A stretch of 64,000 bases of DNA from Fulvivirga sediminis (GCF_016757215.1 NZ_JAESIY010000008.1:300870-364869); one strand, 5' to 3'. Positions 27,164 through 37,024 are shown, counted from the first letter of the stretch. A program made the numbers and translations. Notes: generated from the sequence alone by a model not told the origin.

Positions 27164-29386
27164 TTATAATTTAATACTATTTAATCTTAAACTGTTCAGC
27201 ACTACAGATACTGAGCTAAAGGCCATGGCTGCTCCGGCAATCATTGGGTCTAATAAAAAACCATTGATAGGGTAGAGCAGTCCTGCTGCAATAGGTATAC
27301 CAATCAGGTTATAGATAAATGCCCAGAATAGGTTTTGTCTAATGCCTTTTACCGTTTTGTCCGACAGCTTGAGCGCCTTTGGAATGTACTCTAGGTCAGA
27401 CGTAATTAAGGTCATCTTAGCTACGTCCATGGCTATATCTGAACCATGACCCATGGCTATGCTCACATCTGCCTGAGCTAGGGCATGGGAGTCGTTTATT
27501 CCATCGCCCACCATAGCTACTATTTTTCCTTTCTGCTGAAGTTCTTTTACAAAATCGGCTTTTTCAGACGGTAACACTTCTGCTTTAAAATCTGTAACTC
27601 CTACCTGCCGGGCTACGGTTTGTGCTGTTTGCTGGTTATCTCCAGTAAGCATAAATACTTCTAGGCCCATATCTTTTAACCTTTCAATGGCTGAGGCAGA
27701 ACTGACTTTAATCTGGTCGGTGATGGTGATAACGGCGAGTATCTGTTGCTCATCAGCAAAGAAAATGACGGTTTTGGCTCCATTTTGCCATTGATCAATA
27801 GAAGTTTCTAGTGATGACTCTAAAGCTATGCCCAATTCATTGATCAACCTTTGGCTACCCACATAATAAGTTTGTCCATTTTCAGCCTTGGCTTTCACTC
27901 CTTTTCCTGTTATGCTTTCAAAATCAGTAATCATAGCAGAAGTCACTTGGTCTTCTTTCAAATGATTAACCACTGCACTGGCCAAAGGATGTTCCGACTG
28001 TGATTCAATGGCCAACAAAATAGAGGCTTCAACTTCATTCTCCCACCTGATATCTGCTACTGTAGGTTTTCCTTGGGTAATGGTACCTGTCTTGTCCAGT
28101 ATCACAGCATTGACTTTATGTGCCATTTCCAGACTTTCAGCATCTTTAATCAATATGTTATTCTGAGCACCCTTACCCACACCAACCATAATGGCCGTAG
28201 GAGTGGCAAGGCCTAAGGCACAAGGACAGGCAATCACTAAAACCGCTATGGAAGTAAGCAAGGCATGGGTGAACGCATCTTGCTGTCCTAAGATCATCCA
28301 AGTGATGAAGGTGATGAGTGAAATGGCGATAATAGTAGGCACAAATATGCTGGCAATCTTATCTGTAAGCTTTTGAACAGGAGCTTTGCTTCCCTGAGCC
28401 TCTTGTACCAATTTTATAATCTGAGAAAGTAAGGTTTCTTTACCTACTTTTTCTGCTGTAAACTGGAAACTTCCTTTTTGATTCACTGTACCAGCAAAGA
28501 CTTTCTGGTCTTTTTCCTTAACTACCGGCACAGGTTCACCAGTGATCATGCTCTCATCTACGTAAGAGCTTCCTTTGCTCACGGTGCCATCTACTGCTAT
28601 TTTTTCTCCGGGTTTAACGATAAGTGTGTAGCCAGTTTTTACCTCAGATATAGCAATTTCCTGCTCAGATCCGTCAATTATGACTCTTACAGTTTTTGGT
28701 TGTAACCCCATCAACTTTTTAATGGCCGTTGAGGTGCTTGATTTGGCTCTTTCTTCTAATAACTTCCCTAAAGAAATGAAGGTGATAATCACTACTGCCG
28801 CTTCATAATAAACATGAGGTGGTATGCCATGGCTAAGCCAAAATTCAGGAAAAAAAGTATTAAAAACGCTAAAAAGAAAGGCAATACCTGTACTTAGCGC
28901 CACCAAAGTATCCATGTTGGCTTTTGCGTGCTTAGCCTGCTTCCAGGAGTTGATAAAAAAGCTTCTGCCAAAATAGAATAGCACTGGAATAGCAAGTGCC
29001 AAGGAAACATATTTTCCTGGCTCCCAATCCATAAAGAACATGCCAATTACAACAATAGGAATAGTAAATATAGCAGACCATATGAGTCTGAATTTTACTT
29101 GTTGATAATGCTTTTGCTTTACTTCTTCTTGAGCCTCTTCACGGTTTTCGGCATCAATTATTAGGTCAAACCCTACACTTTGAAGGGCCGCTTTTAGGTT
29201 GGAGCTAGGTGTGGCTTCATTATACTCTACCAAAACAGAATTAGTAGCTAGATTTACGCTGGCCTTATTTACGCCTTCAGTATGAGACAAAATTGACTCT
29301 ACGCTGGAAGCACATGAAGCGCAACTCATGCCTTCCACAGGAAAGGTCTCTTTTTTTATTTTATGATCTAATGTCAATGTTTCCAT
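27164..29386 (-). CDS. copA: Copper-translocating P1B-type ATPase
   Basis: Inner-membrane Cu(I) exporter of 740 residues. Order: an N-terminal HMA domain with GMSCASC (Cys22, Cys25), eight transmembrane helices, an actuator TGEP motif, the ion site Cys387-Pro388-Cys389 (IACPCALGLATP), the phosphorylated Asp431 in DKTGTIT, a nucleotide domain with SEHPLASAV, and the hinge MVGDGINDSHAL. One HMA domain is normal for this phylum. It is followed by copZ and preceded by a gene for an HMA-AraC regulator, forming a compact copper-resistance locus. Confidence 0.94.
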   Translation of the reverse strand: METLTLDHKIKKETFPVEGMSCASCASSVESILSHTEGVNKASVNLATNSVLVEYNEATPSSNLKAALQSVGFDLIIDAENREEAQEEVKQKHYQQVKFRLIWSAIFTIPIVVIGMFFMDWEPGKYVSLALAIPVLFYFGRSFFINSWKQAKHAKANMDTLVALSTGIAFLFSVFNTFFPEFWLSHGIPPHVYYEAAVVIITFISLGKLLEERAKSSTSTAIKKLMGLQPKTVRVIIDGSEQEIAISEVKTGYTLIVKPGEKIAVDGTVSKGSSYVDESMITGEPVPVVKEKDQKVFAGTVNQKGSFQFTAEKVGKETLLSQIIKLVQEAQGSKAPVQKLTDKIASIFVPTIIAISLITFITWMILGQQDAFTHALLTSIAVLVIACPCALGLATPTAIMVGVGKGAQNNILIKDAESLEMAHKVNAVILDKTGTITQGKPTVADIRWENEVEASILLAIESQSEHPLASAVVNHLKEDQVTSAMITDFESITGKGVKAKAENGQTYYVGSQRLINELGIALESSLETSIDQWQNGAKTVIFFADEQQILAVITITDQIKVSSASAIERLKDMGLEVFMLTGDNQQTAQTVARQVGVTDFKAEVLPSEKADFVKELQQKGKIVAMVGDGINDSHALAQADVSIAMGHGSDIAMDVAKMTLITSDLEYIPKALKLSDKTVKGIRQNLFWAFIYNLIGIPIAAGLLYPINGFLLDPMIAGAAMAFSSVSVVLNSLRLNSIKL

Positions 29387-29543
29387 GACGTCTATTTTTA
29401 AACTTATGGTACAAATATCAACAGATCAAGAAGAGAATATATTATAGTATTTTGTGTTAGTGTTATGATATTTTGTTGGGGGGGTGATGTCTGAGGAGAC
29501 ACAGACATCGGCTTGAGGTATTGATGGGGCTTATTGCTCACAT

Positions 29544-29600
29544 AAAACCGTCATTCCGGCCGCAGCGTAGCGGAGAGCCGGAATCTTAACGTTCGGTTTT
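29544..29600. repeat. GC-rich nested palindrome, REP-like
   Basis: Three nested pairings: AAAACCG with CGGTTTT (outer), ATTCCGGC with GCCGGAAT (middle), CCGC with GCGG (inner). The GC content is far above the surroundings, and the core pattern (TCATTCCGGC...GCCGGAATC) resembles dispersed extragenic palindromes known in many genomes. It sits between the regulator 3' end and copA, where it may also act as a terminator. Confidence 0.55.
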
Positions 29601-29664
29601 AGCACTGTCTTCATAACCCTAAATGTCTCCTCTGCGGAAGGAGGGGTTTCGGTAAGGTGAGTCT

Positions 29665-30234
29665 CTAAATTCCATCCAAACTTTTATGTCCTGGTTTATG
29701 CATTTGTCGGAAGGCGGTAGGAGTCATGCCGGTTTCTTTTTTGAATTGTGTAGAGAGGTAAGCAACGCTGCTGTAGTTCATTTTATAGGCTATTTCTGAT
29801 AAGGATAGCTCATCATAAAAAAGGTATTCTTTCACCTTTTCAATCTTTTGCTTGGCAATAAATTTTTCGATGGTAATGCCTTCTACTGATGAAAAAAGCC
29901 TGCTGAGATGGGAATATTCATGATGTAACTGTTCTGAAAGGTAGGTGGAGAAGTTCTCATGTAAGGCTTCTTCTTTATGGTGTATCTGATCTATGATTAG
30001 GCTTTTGATTTGAGAAATAAGGCTTGATTTTCCTGATTCAAGTAATTCAAATCCCATTTGACTGAGGTTGGTTTTTAGTTCTTCTCTGATAGAATCAGTC
30101 AATTCTTTATCTAAATCTACCTGTCCGAGCTGTATGTTTTCAGTATGAAGGTTAAGTTGATTGAATACTCTTTCTACCGCGCTTATGCAACGAGGGCAAA
30201 CCATGTTTTTTATATATAAGGTTGATTTACTCAT
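29665..30234 (-). CDS. HMA-domain / AraC-type HTH fusion regulator
   Basis: Transcription factor of 189 residues joining two domains. Residues 1-70 form a heavy-metal-associated fold with the loop NMVCPRC (CxxC) in the standard place; residues about 95-185 are an AraC double helix-turn-helix (LSEIAYKMNYSSVAYLSTQF, KKETGMTPTAFRQM). It most likely senses Cu(I) through the HMA domain and activates copA-copZ, which lie 278 bases downstream on the same strand. I start at the Met at 30234, directly before the first HMA strand; the frame is open for 41 more codons with no domain content. Confidence 0.82.
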   Translation of the reverse strand: MSKSTLYIKNMVCPRCISAVERVFNQLNLHTENIQLGQVDLDKELTDSIREELKTNLSQMGFELLESGKSSLISQIKSLIIDQIHHKEEALHENFSTYLSEQLHHEYSHLSRLFSSVEGITIEKFIAKQKIEKVKEYLFYDELSLSEIAYKMNYSSVAYLSTQFKKETGMTPTAFRQMHKPGHKSLDGI

Positions 30235-30412
30235 GCTTATCCGCTTTCTATCGTTTAGTGTATCAAAATTAATGGTATTAGCTGAAAAAGCCTTATTCTT
30301 TAAACAAAGGATGGTGTCAATTTGTCTAATATATAGACAGTGACGGAATGGAATCATACATTTTATAATCTGTTTTTTAAAATTTTAAATTAACTTAGAA
30401 ATCATACTGAAA

Positions 30413-31156
30413 ATGGAAAATATAGAAGGAAAAGTAGTTGTGATTACTGGTGCTAGCAGTGGTTTTGGGAAGATAAGTGCTGAATATTTATCTGAGAGAG
30501 GTGCTCTTGTGGCTTTAGGAGCTAGAAGTACTGATAAAATAGAGAAATTAGCCAAGGAGATCAACGATAAAGGAGGCAAAGCTATAGCTGTTACCACTGA
30601 TGTAAAGGACAAGGATCAAGTGAAAAAGCTAGTGGATGAGGCAGTTAAAGAATTTGGGAAAATTGATGTAATGCTGAACAATGCTGGAATTATGCCACTT
30701 TCTCCTCTTGAGAATCTTAAAATAGAAGATTGGGATAGTTGCATTGATATTAATATCAAAGGAGTGCTATATGGTATTGCCGCAGCACTACCTCATATGA
30801 AAGAGAAGAAATCAGGCCAAATCATAAATGTATCCTCAGTGGCAGGTCATACGATCAGCCCGGGAAGCGCAGTTTATTCGGCTACCAAGCATGCTGTAAG
30901 GGTCATTTCAGAAGGTTTAAGACAAGAGGTGAAGCCTTATAATATTAGAACTAGTATTATATCTCCAGGAGCTGTTGATACCGGCTTGCCAGGTAGTGTC
31001 ACTGATGATTCCGTATCAGGAAATGTCAAAGATTTCTATAAAGATACCGCTATATCGGCCGATTCTTTCGCCAGGGCATTGATCTATGCAATCAGTCAGC
31101 CGGAAGATGTTGATATTAATGAAATTCTATACAGACCTACTAAGCAGAAGCTGTAA
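30413..31156 (+). CDS. SDR family NAD(P)-dependent oxidoreductase
   Basis: Classical SDR of 247 residues. Cofactor loop TGASSGFGK (12-20), NNAG motif (89-92), catalytic Ser141/142, Tyr155 and Lys159 (YSATKH). The sequence is of the YdfG/serine-dehydrogenase-like branch ([21 protein letters not shown]). It is divergent from the HMA-AraC gene and ends in a terminator. The substrate is unknown. Confidence 0.87.
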   Translation: MENIEGKVVVITGASSGFGKISAEYLSERGALVALGARSTDKIEKLAKEINDKGGKAIAVTTDVKDKDQVKKLVDEAVKEFGKIDVMLNNAGIMPLSPLENLKIEDWDSCIDINIKGVLYGIAAALPHMKEKKSGQIINVSSVAGHTISPGSAVYSATKHAVRVISEGLRQEVKPYNIRTSIISPGAVDTGLPGSVTDDSVSGNVKDFYKDTAISADSFARALIYAISQPEDVDINEILYRPTKQKL

Positions 31157-31192
31157 TATAACTTATTTCAGGTGTTCATTAATTTGAACAGA

Positions 31193-31234
31193 GCCCATCT
31201 CCAAATTCATATTAAGGGGATGGGTTTTTCTTTT
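31193..31234 (+). terminator. Rho-independent terminator after SDR gene
   Basis: CCCATC-T-CC pairs with GG-G-GATGGG around a 13-base loop, then TTTTTCTTTTT. It overlaps the last codons of the convergent mocA-like gene. Confidence 0.75.
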
Positions 31235-31835
31235 TAAGAGAATTGAAATTTACCCAATCCTCAGGGGTGTCTATATCTATTTGCCCTTGATCAAATTCCA
31301 CGAGCTGGGGAGGTGTGTTTTTGATGATTTGTCGAGCTCCTTTATCTCCTTGCAGTTTTTTTAAGTCGTTGAAATGATCTTTGCTGAAAATGGCAGGAAC
31401 GCCAGCAATATTATTATAAAAGCTGGCGGTTATAGATTTATGGCTAGTGATGTGGGCTTTGATGAGCTTATTAAAATAGTCAGTGTTTACTAATGGCTGA
31501 TCAGATAGAAGTATCAGGATATGCTCTAGAGAGTGGTTGCTTGCCGCTTCTTTCATGGCTATGCTCAGGCTTGAACCCATACCTTTCTGCCATTCATTAT
31601 TGAAGATTATTTTAAAGTTTTTGGGATCTATTGCCTTTTTTATTTCAGCTGCATTTGCTCCTAATACCAGTATGGAGGAGAAGGAAGAGATGGCATTAGC
31701 TTCATTGATAGTATGCTGAAGAAGTGGTGCTTCGTGGTAAGGTAGTAATTGTTTTGGTTCTCCCAGTCTGCTCGAAGCACCAGCTGCCAATATTATTATT
31801 CCTATATTGTGAGCAGAGCCTTCCATCTTGTTCAT
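31212..31835 (-). CDS. mocA: Molybdenum cofactor cytidylyltransferase-like nucleotidyltransferase
   Basis: GT-A-fold nucleotidyltransferase of 207 residues of the MobA/MocA family. The nucleotide-binding N-terminus is ILAAGASSRLGEPKQLLPY (the LAAGxSxRxGxxK motif); QKGMGSSLSIAM and LILLSDQPLV mark the catalytic pocket. MocA enzymes form molybdopterin cytosine dinucleotide, the cofactor used by xanthine-oxidase-family hydroxylases such as the one at 47-50 kb. MocA is favoured over MobA by EPKQLL and GMGSSL. The start overlaps the cysteine desulfurase stop by 4 bases. Confidence 0.8.
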   Translation of the reverse strand: MNKMEGSAHNIGIIILAAGASSRLGEPKQLLPYHEAPLLQHTINEANAISSFSSILVLGANAAEIKKAIDPKNFKIIFNNEWQKGMGSSLSIAMKEAASNHSLEHILILLSDQPLVNTDYFNKLIKAHITSHKSITASFYNNIAGVPAIFSKDHFNDLKKLQGDKGARQIIKNTPPQLVEFDQGQIDIDTPEDWVNFNSLKKKNPSP

Positions 31836-32980
31836 ATATTTACTTTTCTCAAGGCGTTCACAGCGTCAGTAATGTCTTGTATAGCTATGTCAATATCTTT
31901 TGCAGACGTGAACTTACCAATGCTAATTCGTATAGCTGATAAGGCTAGTTTTTCCGGTATATGCATTGCTGAGAGTACATGAGAAGGTTCTACTGTATTA
32001 GAAGTACAGGCCGAACCTTGTGATATGGCTATGTGCTTTAATTTTCTGATCACTTTTTCTCCCAATACTCCTTCAAATACAATATTAGTTATGTAGGGAG
32101 ATCTATCTGTCTGGTAGCCATTAATTTTACTTCCTGTAATAGCTAAAATGCCTTTTTCTAGCTTTTTTTGAAGCTTCTTCACTCTTGAGTATTCTTCATT
32201 CAGACTATTTAAGGCTAATTCACAAGCTTTACCCATGCCTACTATTCCTGGTACATTGAGGGTGCCGGGGCGTAAACCTTTTTCCTGAGTTCCACCACTC
32301 AGAAAAGGCTTTAACCTCTTGGTCATTCTTTTTGCTATATAAAGTGCTCCTATTCCTTTGGGCCCGTATATTTTATGAGAGGAAAGGGCAACTAAATCAG
32401 CTCCAGATTCTTCAATGTTGAATCCGATCTTACCTACAGCCTGAGTGGCATCTACCACTAGGGGAAGGTGGTGTTTTTTTGCTATTTCACCGATGGATTT
32501 TATGGGATGAATTACTCCAGTTTCATTATTGACTGCCATAATGCAAATAAGCTCAGTATTTGGCTGAATTGCAGCTTCTAGTTCATTGAGGTCTATGTTG
32601 CCTTTTTCGTTTACGCCTAATAGGGTTATTTCTGTACCCGAATTTTCCAAGGTTTTGCAGGTGCGCAAAACAGCGTTGTGCTCGGTGGCGCAGGTGATGA
32701 TATGGCCTTTGTTTGATGCCACGCCCTGAAGAGCAATGTTGATGCTTTCTGTAGATCCAGAAGTAAAGATGATTTGCTTAGACTTTGCCCCAATTAATTC
32801 AGCCACCTGTTCACGAGCGGTTTCTACAGCCTCTTCAGCATCCCATCCATAAACATGTGATGCACTAGAGGCATTGCCAAAACTTTCTGTAAAATAAGGG
32901 AGCATGGCTTGAAGTACCTGTGGGTCTACAGGGGTGGTGGCACTATAGTCAAGGTAAAGTTTTTTGTTTTTCGTGTCCAT
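31832..32980 (-). CDS. Cysteine desulfurase (NifS/IscS family)
   Basis: PLP enzyme of 382 residues that takes sulfur from cysteine as a persulfide. PLP Lys203 is in LSSHKIYGPKG; the active-site Cys325 is in QGSACTSN; the N-terminus YLDYSATTPVDP is standard. It forms an operon with mocA, so it most likely provides the sulfido ligand for the molybdenum cofactor (with XdhC) rather than general Fe-S assembly; no IscU or SufE gene is adjacent. An additional general Fe-S role cannot be excluded. Confidence 0.87.
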   Translation of the reverse strand: MDTKNKKLYLDYSATTPVDPQVLQAMLPYFTESFGNASSASHVYGWDAEEAVETAREQVAELIGAKSKQIIFTSGSTESINIALQGVASNKGHIITCATEHNAVLRTCKTLENSGTEITLLGVNEKGNIDLNELEAAIQPNTELICIMAVNNETGVIHPIKSIGEIAKKHHLPLVVDATQAVGKIGFNIEESGADLVALSSHKIYGPKGIGALYIAKRMTKRLKPFLSGGTQEKGLRPGTLNVPGIVGMGKACELALNSLNEEYSRVKKLQKKLEKGILAITGSKINGYQTDRSPYITNIVFEGVLGEKVIRKLKHIAISQGSACTSNTVEPSHVLSAMHIPEKLALSAIRISIGKFTSAKDIDIAIQDITDAVNALRKVNI

Positions 32981-33139
32981 GCTTTAGCTTCTTGGCGCTT
33001 CTTGCAAATCTAGCATAGAAGTGTAACCTAAATCGATTCTAATCAAAGGAAAATCAAAGTTTTAAATTATTTAAACGACTGTAGTAGGCTTCTGTTTAAT
33101 TTTTCCGCTTGATGTTACCTGGTTATCAGGTGTTTGAAA

Positions 33140-33170
33140 TTGCATACCTTCAGTGGTTGTAGTACTTTTA
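33140..33170 (+). promoter_or_regulatory. Candidate promoter of GH2 gene
   Basis: TTG (33140-33142), 20-base spacer, TACTTTTA (33163-33170), one mismatch from TAnnTTTG; 32 bases ahead of the start codon. Confidence 0.35.
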
Positions 33171-33202
33171 CTTAAATTTTTAACCAATTTATAAAGGTAT
33201 CT

Positions 33203-35635
33203 ATGAATAAAGGATTTTTAATGTTTTTCGCTCTCTTGCTTCAGGTGGGTGCTATTCATAGTCTCTATTCGCAGGAAAGGACTATAACCAACCTTACAAG
33301 TGGGTGGAAATTTCATCGAGGGGAAGATGAGAAGGCGTATCAAAGTGACTTCAATGATTCTAAGTGGGAGTCGGTGTCTGTGCCTCATGACTGGGCTATC
33401 TATGGTCCTTTTGATAAGGAAGTAGATAAGCAGGTGGTGAAGATTGAGCAGAACATGGAGGAGAAAGCTACTGAGAAAACAGGTAGAACAGGAGCCTTGC
33501 CTTTTACAGGGGTGGGCTGGTATAGAACTACTTTTAAGTATGCTGGCCAATCAGATAAGCAGCTGCTACTTACTTTTGACGGTGCCATGAGCAACGCTAA
33601 AGTGTATCTCAACGGAGAGTTAGTAGGTACCAGGGCTTATGGTTACAGCTATTTTTATTTTGATATCACTAATAAGGTGAAAAAAGAGGGTGAAAATGTG
33701 CTGGCTGTTCGTTTAGAAAATCATCCATTCTCATCCAGGTGGTATCCTGGTGCAGGCTTATATAGAAAAGTACAGCTGATAGAAAAGAGTAAAACCAGTT
33801 TTAAGCACTGGGGGCATTATATTACTACTCCTTTGGTAGAAGAAAAAGTGGCCCGTGTAAATATAAAATCGAAGGTGCAAGGCAATGACTTGCGCATAGA
33901 AACTGAAATAATGGATGCTAACAATAAGGTGGTGGCATCTCATGAAGAAGCTACTCAGTTTGATGATGAGTTTGTTCAAAACATATCTGTTTCAAATCCT
34001 CACTTGTGGAGTCCTGAAGATCCGTATTTGTATCAGGCTAAACTTAAGTTGTATGAAGGTGATGAGCTTAAAGATGTTCAAACCATAAAGTTTGGAATTA
34101 GAAGCATAGAATATACAAGAGATAGAGGTTTTGTTCTTAACGGGACCCCTACCAAATTTAGAGGCGTTTGTTTGCATCATGACCTGGGGCCATTGGGTGT
34201 AGCTATAAATAAGGCGGCCTTAAAAAGGCAACTGACTATTTTGAAAGATTTAGGTTGTAATGCCATTCGTTCGGCTCATAATATGCCTTCTTTGGAGCAG
34301 CTTGAGCTTTGTGATGAGATGGGCTTTTTGTTTGTAGCTGAGAGTTTTGATGAGTGGAAAAAGCCAAAAGTAGAAAATGGATATAATCTGTACTTTGATG
34401 AGTGGGCTGAAAAAGATGTAGTGAACCTAGTTCAGGCTACTAAAAATCATCCTTCTATTGTGATGTGGAGCGCAGGTAATGAAGTGCCTGATCAGTGGGG
34501 TAATGAAGGAGTGAAAAGGGCCAAGTGGCTGCAAGAGTTATTTCATAGAGAAGATCCTACCAGACCAGTTACAGTAGGTATGGATCAGGTGAAGGCGGTG
34601 ATGGAATCTGGCTTCGGCGCACTTTTAGATATACCAGGACTTAACTACAGAGTACATTTGTATGAAGAGGCTTATGATAAATTCCCGCAAGGGTTCATTC
34701 TTGGATCAGAAACAGCTTCTACGGTGAGTTCCAGAGGGGTTTACAAATTCCCTGTAGAAAAAGGCGTGATGAAACAGTATGAAGATCTGCAAAGTTCTTC
34801 TTATGATTTAGAATATTGTAGTTGGTCTAATTTGCCAGAAGATGATTTTGTGTTGCAAGATGATAAGCCTTGGGTAATAGGGGAGTTCGTGTGGACAGGA
34901 TTTGATTACTTGGGTGAACCTACGCCTTATGATGAGTTCTGGCCATCTAGAAGTTCATATTTTGGGATGGTAGATTTAGCCGGTATACCTAAAGATAGGT
35001 ATTATCTATACCGAAGCAGATGGAATACTGAAGATGAAACGTTACATATATTGCCTCACTGGAATTGGAAAGGCCGTGAAGGCGAGGTTACTCCGGTATT
35101 TGTGTATACTAACTATAATACTGCTGAGCTGTTTGTAAATGGAAAGAGCCAGGGTAAAGTCACTAAGAATGATTCTACAAAGCAGGATAGGTATAGGTTA
35201 AGGTGGATGGATGTAAAATATGAGCCAGGCACATTGAAAGTGGTGGCCTATGATGATAATGGCAAGGCTGTAGCCGAAAAAGAGATACATACAGCTGGTG
35301 CTCCTCATCACATTGAGTTAAAAGCAGATAGAACCGTACTAGACGCGAGTGGAAATGACATTAGTTTTGTTACAGCCACTATTGTAGATGAAAAAGGAAA
35401 TCCGTGCCCAACCGCTGATAATCGATTGAATTTTAAAGTATCAGGAGAAGGAGCCTTCAGGGCTGTTTGCAATGGAGACGCTACTTCTTTAGAAGTATTT
35501 CATAAGCCAACCATGAAGGCTTTTAATGGAAAATTAGTAATATTGGTACAGTCAGGTGAAAAAGCCGGTGCAGCTAAGCTTACTGTTAGTGGAAAGGGCC
35601 TTAAGAAAGCCACTACTACGCTGGAAATTAAGTAA
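33203..35635 (+). CDS. Secreted glycoside hydrolase family 2 (beta-galactosidase-like)
   Basis: GH2 enzyme of 810 residues with a Sec signal peptide (FLMFFALLLQVGAIHSLYSQ). Order: sugar-binding jelly roll (about 30-200; VSVPHDWAIYGPF, FDGAMSNAKVYLNGELVG), immunoglobulin-like domain, TIM barrel, then C-terminal DUF4982-type and Ig-like domains. The general acid/base is Glu427 in SAGNEVPDQWG and the nucleophile is Glu503 in LGSETAS. Such enzymes remove terminal beta-galactosyl or related residues from polysaccharides in the periplasm. No SusCD pair or other CAZyme is adjacent, so it is not in a classical polysaccharide locus. Confidence 0.88.
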   Translation: MNKGFLMFFALLLQVGAIHSLYSQERTITNLTSGWKFHRGEDEKAYQSDFNDSKWESVSVPHDWAIYGPFDKEVDKQVVKIEQNMEEKATEKTGRTGALPFTGVGWYRTTFKYAGQSDKQLLLTFDGAMSNAKVYLNGELVGTRAYGYSYFYFDITNKVKKEGENVLAVRLENHPFSSRWYPGAGLYRKVQLIEKSKTSFKHWGHYITTPLVEEKVARVNIKSKVQGNDLRIETEIMDANNKVVASHEEATQFDDEFVQNISVSNPHLWSPEDPYLYQAKLKLYEGDELKDVQTIKFGIRSIEYTRDRGFVLNGTPTKFRGVCLHHDLGPLGVAINKAALKRQLTILKDLGCNAIRSAHNMPSLEQLELCDEMGFLFVAESFDEWKKPKVENGYNLYFDEWAEKDVVNLVQATKNHPSIVMWSAGNEVPDQWGNEGVKRAKWLQELFHREDPTRPVTVGMDQVKAVMESGFGALLDIPGLNYRVHLYEEAYDKFPQGFILGSETASTVSSRGVYKFPVEKGVMKQYEDLQSSSYDLEYCSWSNLPEDDFVLQDDKPWVIGEFVWTGFDYLGEPTPYDEFWPSRSSYFGMVDLAGIPKDRYYLYRSRWNTEDETLHILPHWNWKGREGEVTPVFVYTNYNTAELFVNGKSQGKVTKNDSTKQDRYRLRWMDVKYEPGTLKVVAYDDNGKAVAEKEIHTAGAPHHIELKADRTVLDASGNDISFVTATIVDEKGNPCPTADNRLNFKVSGEGAFRAVCNGDATSLEVFHKPTMKAFNGKLVILVQSGEKAGAAKLTVSGKGLKKATTTLEIK

Positions 35636-35667
35636 ATGAAGACATTGATATAGTTCCTTTTAGCATT

Positions 35668-35696
35668 AAAAAAGCCCGTGAATAGCGGGCTTTTTT
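35668..35696. terminator. Rho-independent terminator after GH2 gene
   Basis: AAAAAAGCCCG-TGAATAG-CGGGCTTTTTT, a perfect 11-bp stem that can work in both directions, between the convergent GH2 and thioredoxin genes. Confidence 0.88.
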
Positions 35697-35740
35697 ACTT
35701 TATGGTCCTTTTAGTCAAAATAATTGACTCTCTATTTCAT

Positions 35741-36040
35741 CTACGCATTTTGCTTTAGCAGATCTATCAGTTGCTGCTTATTGGCTACTCCTGATTGTCT
35801 CCATACGGGTTGTCCATTTTTAAAGATAATGAGCGTAGGTACTCCGCGTACCTGATACTGCTGAGCAATAGGCTGATTTTTGTCTACATCTATTTTGATA
35901 ATTCTGGCCTTACTCTGCACTTCTTCAGCCACTTCCTTTAATATAGGGGCTTGCATTTGACAAGGGCCGCACCAATCGGCATAGAAATCTACCAATACGG
36001 GTTGCTCGCTGTTAATGATATTTTTGAAATTGCCTTTCAT
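35741..36040 (-). CDS. trxA: Thioredoxin
   Basis: Thioredoxin of 99 residues with the redox-active Cys24-Gly-Pro-Cys27 in DFYADWCGPCQMQAP, the cis-Pro loop VRGVPTLIIFKNG, and no signal peptide, so it is cytosolic. It is slightly shorter than E. coli TrxA (109). It lies 27 bases downstream of the CbpA-like gene in a row of protein-quality genes and may provide reducing power during stress. Several thioredoxins are usual in this phylum, so this may not be the main one. Confidence 0.9.
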   Translation of the reverse strand: MKGNFKNIINSEQPVLVDFYADWCGPCQMQAPILKEVAEEVQSKARIIKIDVDKNQPIAQQYQVRGVPTLIIFKNGQPVWRQSGVANKQQLIDLLKQNA

Positions 36041-36067
36041 AATCTATATGGTTTTTCCTATGCGCCT

Positions 36068-37024
36068 TTAAGCATAAGCTTTATTAAAACTGTCTTTCAA
36101 TTCTTTTAACAGAGATCTTTGATGGTCGTTTAATTTTTCCGGAAGTTTTACCTGTAATTTTACATAAAGATCTCCATTGCCATTTTTTCCATATTTAGGC
36201 ATCCCTTTTCCTTTTAGTCGTAGCTGCTTGTCGTTTTGGGTGCCTTCAGGAATATTAATGTTTACTTTGCCTGTGAGGGTCGATATTTCTTGCTTTCCAC
36301 CCAGTAAAGCTGTAAATAAGTCAATGGAAACGTTTATATATAAGTCATCTCCTTGGCGATTATAGTCTGGGTTAGGCAGTATCTTGATGTTTAGGAATAA
36401 ATTGCCTGCCTGGCCACCGATTCCTTTTTCTCCCTTACCTTTAACTCTTAGCCTCAGGCCATCATAGGCTCCCGGCTTGATTTTAACTTTTATTTTTTGA
36501 TCTCCCAGGTCTACTATACGCTCGGTTCCAGTGTAGGCTTCCTGAAGTGATATGTGGATGTCTCCACTCAGGTCACTGCCAGGTCTGCTGCTATTGGTAT
36601 TAAAACCATTAAAACCTCTGCTATTATCAAAACCGTGTGAGCTGCCTCCAAAGAACGATTCGAAGAAATCTGAAAAGCCGCTGCTTCCGAAAATATCCGA
36701 AGCGTCACCATGGGAATTATAGCTATACTTGCGGCCACCACGCCTTTGCTCTGAGTGGCTCCTTCCTCTGGTATTAGGATCATAACCAGTTTGCTGATAC
36801 TGTTTCCAGTTAGCGCCTAGCTGGTCGTAAAGCTTCCTCTTTTCAGGGTCACCCAATACTTCATTGGCTTCACTAATTTCCTTGAATTTATCCTCAGCAG
36901 CTTTATCATCAGGGTTTTTGTCTGGGTGATATTTAACGGCCAACTTTCTATAAGCTTTTCTGATCTCCTCCTTAGTGGCAGATTTGCTTACTCCAAGTAT
37001 TTTATAGTAATCCTTGTATTCCAT
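36068..37024 (-). CDS. CbpA-like DnaJ family co-chaperone
   Basis: J-domain protein of 318 residues: J-domain with the His33-Pro34-Asp35 motif ([10 protein letters not shown]), a Gly/Ser/Phe-rich linker ([20 protein letters not shown]), and two DnaJ C-terminal substrate-binding domains ([32 protein letters not shown]). The cysteine zinc finger of DnaJ is absent, which makes it a class B, CbpA-type partner of DnaK. I start at the Met at 37024 ([12 protein letters not shown]), the standard J-domain start; the frame is open 21 codons upstream. It follows the Hsp20 genes, pointing to heat-stress control. Confidence 0.87.
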   Translation of the reverse strand: MEYKDYYKILGVSKSATKEEIRKAYRKLAVKYHPDKNPDDKAAEDKFKEISEANEVLGDPEKRKLYDQLGANWKQYQQTGYDPNTRGRSHSEQRRGGRKYSYNSHGDASDIFGSSGFSDFFESFFGGSSHGFDNSRGFNGFNTNSSRPGSDLSGDIHISLQEAYTGTERIVDLGDQKIKVKIKPGAYDGLRLRVKGKGEKGIGGQAGNLFLNIKILPNPDYNRQGDDLYINVSIDLFTALLGGKQEISTLTGKVNINIPEGTQNDKQLRLKGKGMPKYGKNGNGDLYVKLQVKLPEKLNDHQRSLLKELKDSFNKAYA

